Source: Rhodospirillaceae bacterium
GTDB lineage: Bacteria; Pseudomonadota; Alphaproteobacteria; SHVP01
DNA length: 64,000 nucleotides
Assembly: GCA_002722055.1 (NCBI GenBank)
Contig: PBKD01000006.1
Coordinates: forward strand, 108,233 to 172,232
Direction of reading: 5' to 3'
In this document: in pieces, positions 63,172 through 64,000 of the stretch
Layout: each line of letters starts with the position of its first letter
Numbering within the stretch: position 1 is the first letter of the stretch
The notes under the pieces: generated by a model
What the model was told of the DNA's origin: nothing
Databases searched by the model: none
Seen by the model: the letters and a program-made list of their open reading frames with translations, nothing else
Made by a program: the position numbers and the translations under genes

Positions 63172-64000
63172 ATGAAAAAACCAGAGACATTTAATTTGTT
63201 TTTTAGTGAAGCGGAAAGTAAAGAAAAGTCAGCTTGGCTTTCAGGAAAAACAGTTAAAGACGTTGCCTTATATTTGTCGACTGCTTTATCAGCTCCAGAT
63301 GTTGCTTTAAAAATGTCTCGCTGGGCAGGATCACAATTTAACACCCTTAGTAACGACGTAACAAAAGCAATGGATGGAGATTTTGCTCTAGGATTAAGAG
63401 GAGGAGATCAATATATCTCCCCATCGCTTCATCGTTTATTTGAAGGTCACACAATACCAGAGTCACTAGAAGCAGCAAGAGCTGTTTTACCAGATGCAAG
63501 TGATGCAGAAATTGCTTGGGAGGCATTCAAAGCACTTGCGAGTGACATGTCTTCTGTATCAGGTTTGCCAATGGCTACATTTACGAAAGAAGGATATGCC
63601 GAGATTGTATCTAAATTGGAGACCTTAGGATTATCAGAATCTTATGTACGTGATTTTGTGACGTATACCGGTGTCGAGTTGCTTGCGGCAGTTGTGCCAG
63701 CTATTGGTTTTTTATTTTTATGGAAGAAAAAAGATAGGGAATCCTTTAGTCAATTGATTGGTGCTATGGGAGTCAGTGCAATTGTATCAGCTAACCCTTT
63801 ATTAGCAATTGTTACAATTGTAGCATTAGCTGCAGCGTTTAATAAAGATAAGTCAGGATTTAAAACAATTCTACCAGCGTTATCTAAAGGGTCAATACTA
63901 AGCAGTATTGTTCTTCTGTCTTCACATATTATTGCTGGGCCTGCTTGGGTAGGAATTGTAATAGGGATTATTCTTGTTATTCTTCTTCGTAAAAAAATTG
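63172..64000 (+). CDS. Multi-TM protein of unknown function, 3' truncated by window edge (not in supplied ORF track)
   Basis: ATG at 63172, open to 64000: MKKPETFNLFFSEAESKEKSAWLSGKTVKDVALYLSTALSAPDVALKMSRWAGSQFNTL... soluble N-half, hydrophobic C-half (ELLAAVVPAIGFLFLWKKK, LLAIVTIVALAAAF, WVGIVIGIILVILLRKK). Confidence 0.75.
   Translation, partial: MKKPETFNLFFSEAESKEKSAWLSGKTVKDVALYLSTALSAPDVALKMSRWAGSQFNTLSNDVTKAMDGDFALGLRGGDQYISPSLHRLFEGHTIPESLEAARAVLPDASDAEIAWEAFKALASDMSSVSGLPMATFTKEGYAEIVSKLETLGLSESYVRDFVTYTGVELLAAVVPAIGFLFLWKKKDRESFSQLIGAMGVSAIVSANPLLAIVTIVALAAAFNKDKSGFKTILPALSKGSILSSIVLLSSHIIAGPAWVGIVIGIILVILLRKKI

Noticed and set aside
63147-63344. 65-aa minus-strand ORF
   Set aside because: Antisense to the edge membrane-protein ORF starting at 63172, which fits the operon better.
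1-64000. CRISPR array, rRNA operon, IS elements, diversity-generating retroelement
   Set aside because: No regularly spaced repeats, rRNA sequence, transposase motifs or reverse-transcriptase motifs seen.

Overview
AT-rich chromosomal window, most likely from a marine alphaproteobacterium. This placement is an inference from syntenic blocks such as bolA-dnaJ-cobS-cobT, aroK-aroB-CNNM, xerD-accA, secA-ppiC-argJ-mutT, and from CarD, DUF4167 and DUF1178. About 59.5 kb is dense housekeeping sequence. It includes a B12 uptake locus (cobalamin riboswitch, TonB receptor, btuF/C/D, TonB), methylmalonyl-CoA mutase with meaB, cobS/cobT, shikimate genes, secA, ubiG, lysC, ispG, hisS, prfA-prmC and clpB. 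There are two tRNAs: Arg-CCT on the minus strand and Val-GAC on the plus strand. From tRNA-Val at 59511 to the right edge there is an integrative island. It holds a tyrosine integrase interrupted by one in-frame amber codon, then a tight operon of three genes: a NERD-nuclease/SF1-helicase fusion, a GIY-YIG (T5orf172/MUG113-type) protein with a RAMA/DUF4357-like C-terminus, and a multi-TM protein running off the edge that is absent from the supplied ORF track. This cassette is the best candidate for an undescribed (possibly anti-phage) system. Intergenic region 58264-58517 is also unusual. It contains a candidate orphan plus-strand sRNA with promoter, two hairpins, an unpaired UUCCUCCCU segment and a strong terminator; a hairpin occluding the Shine-Dalgarno of the neighbouring lytic transglycosylase; and a 22-bp perfect palindrome. 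No CRISPR array, rRNA or IS element was seen. All family assignments are from reading motifs; no searches were run.
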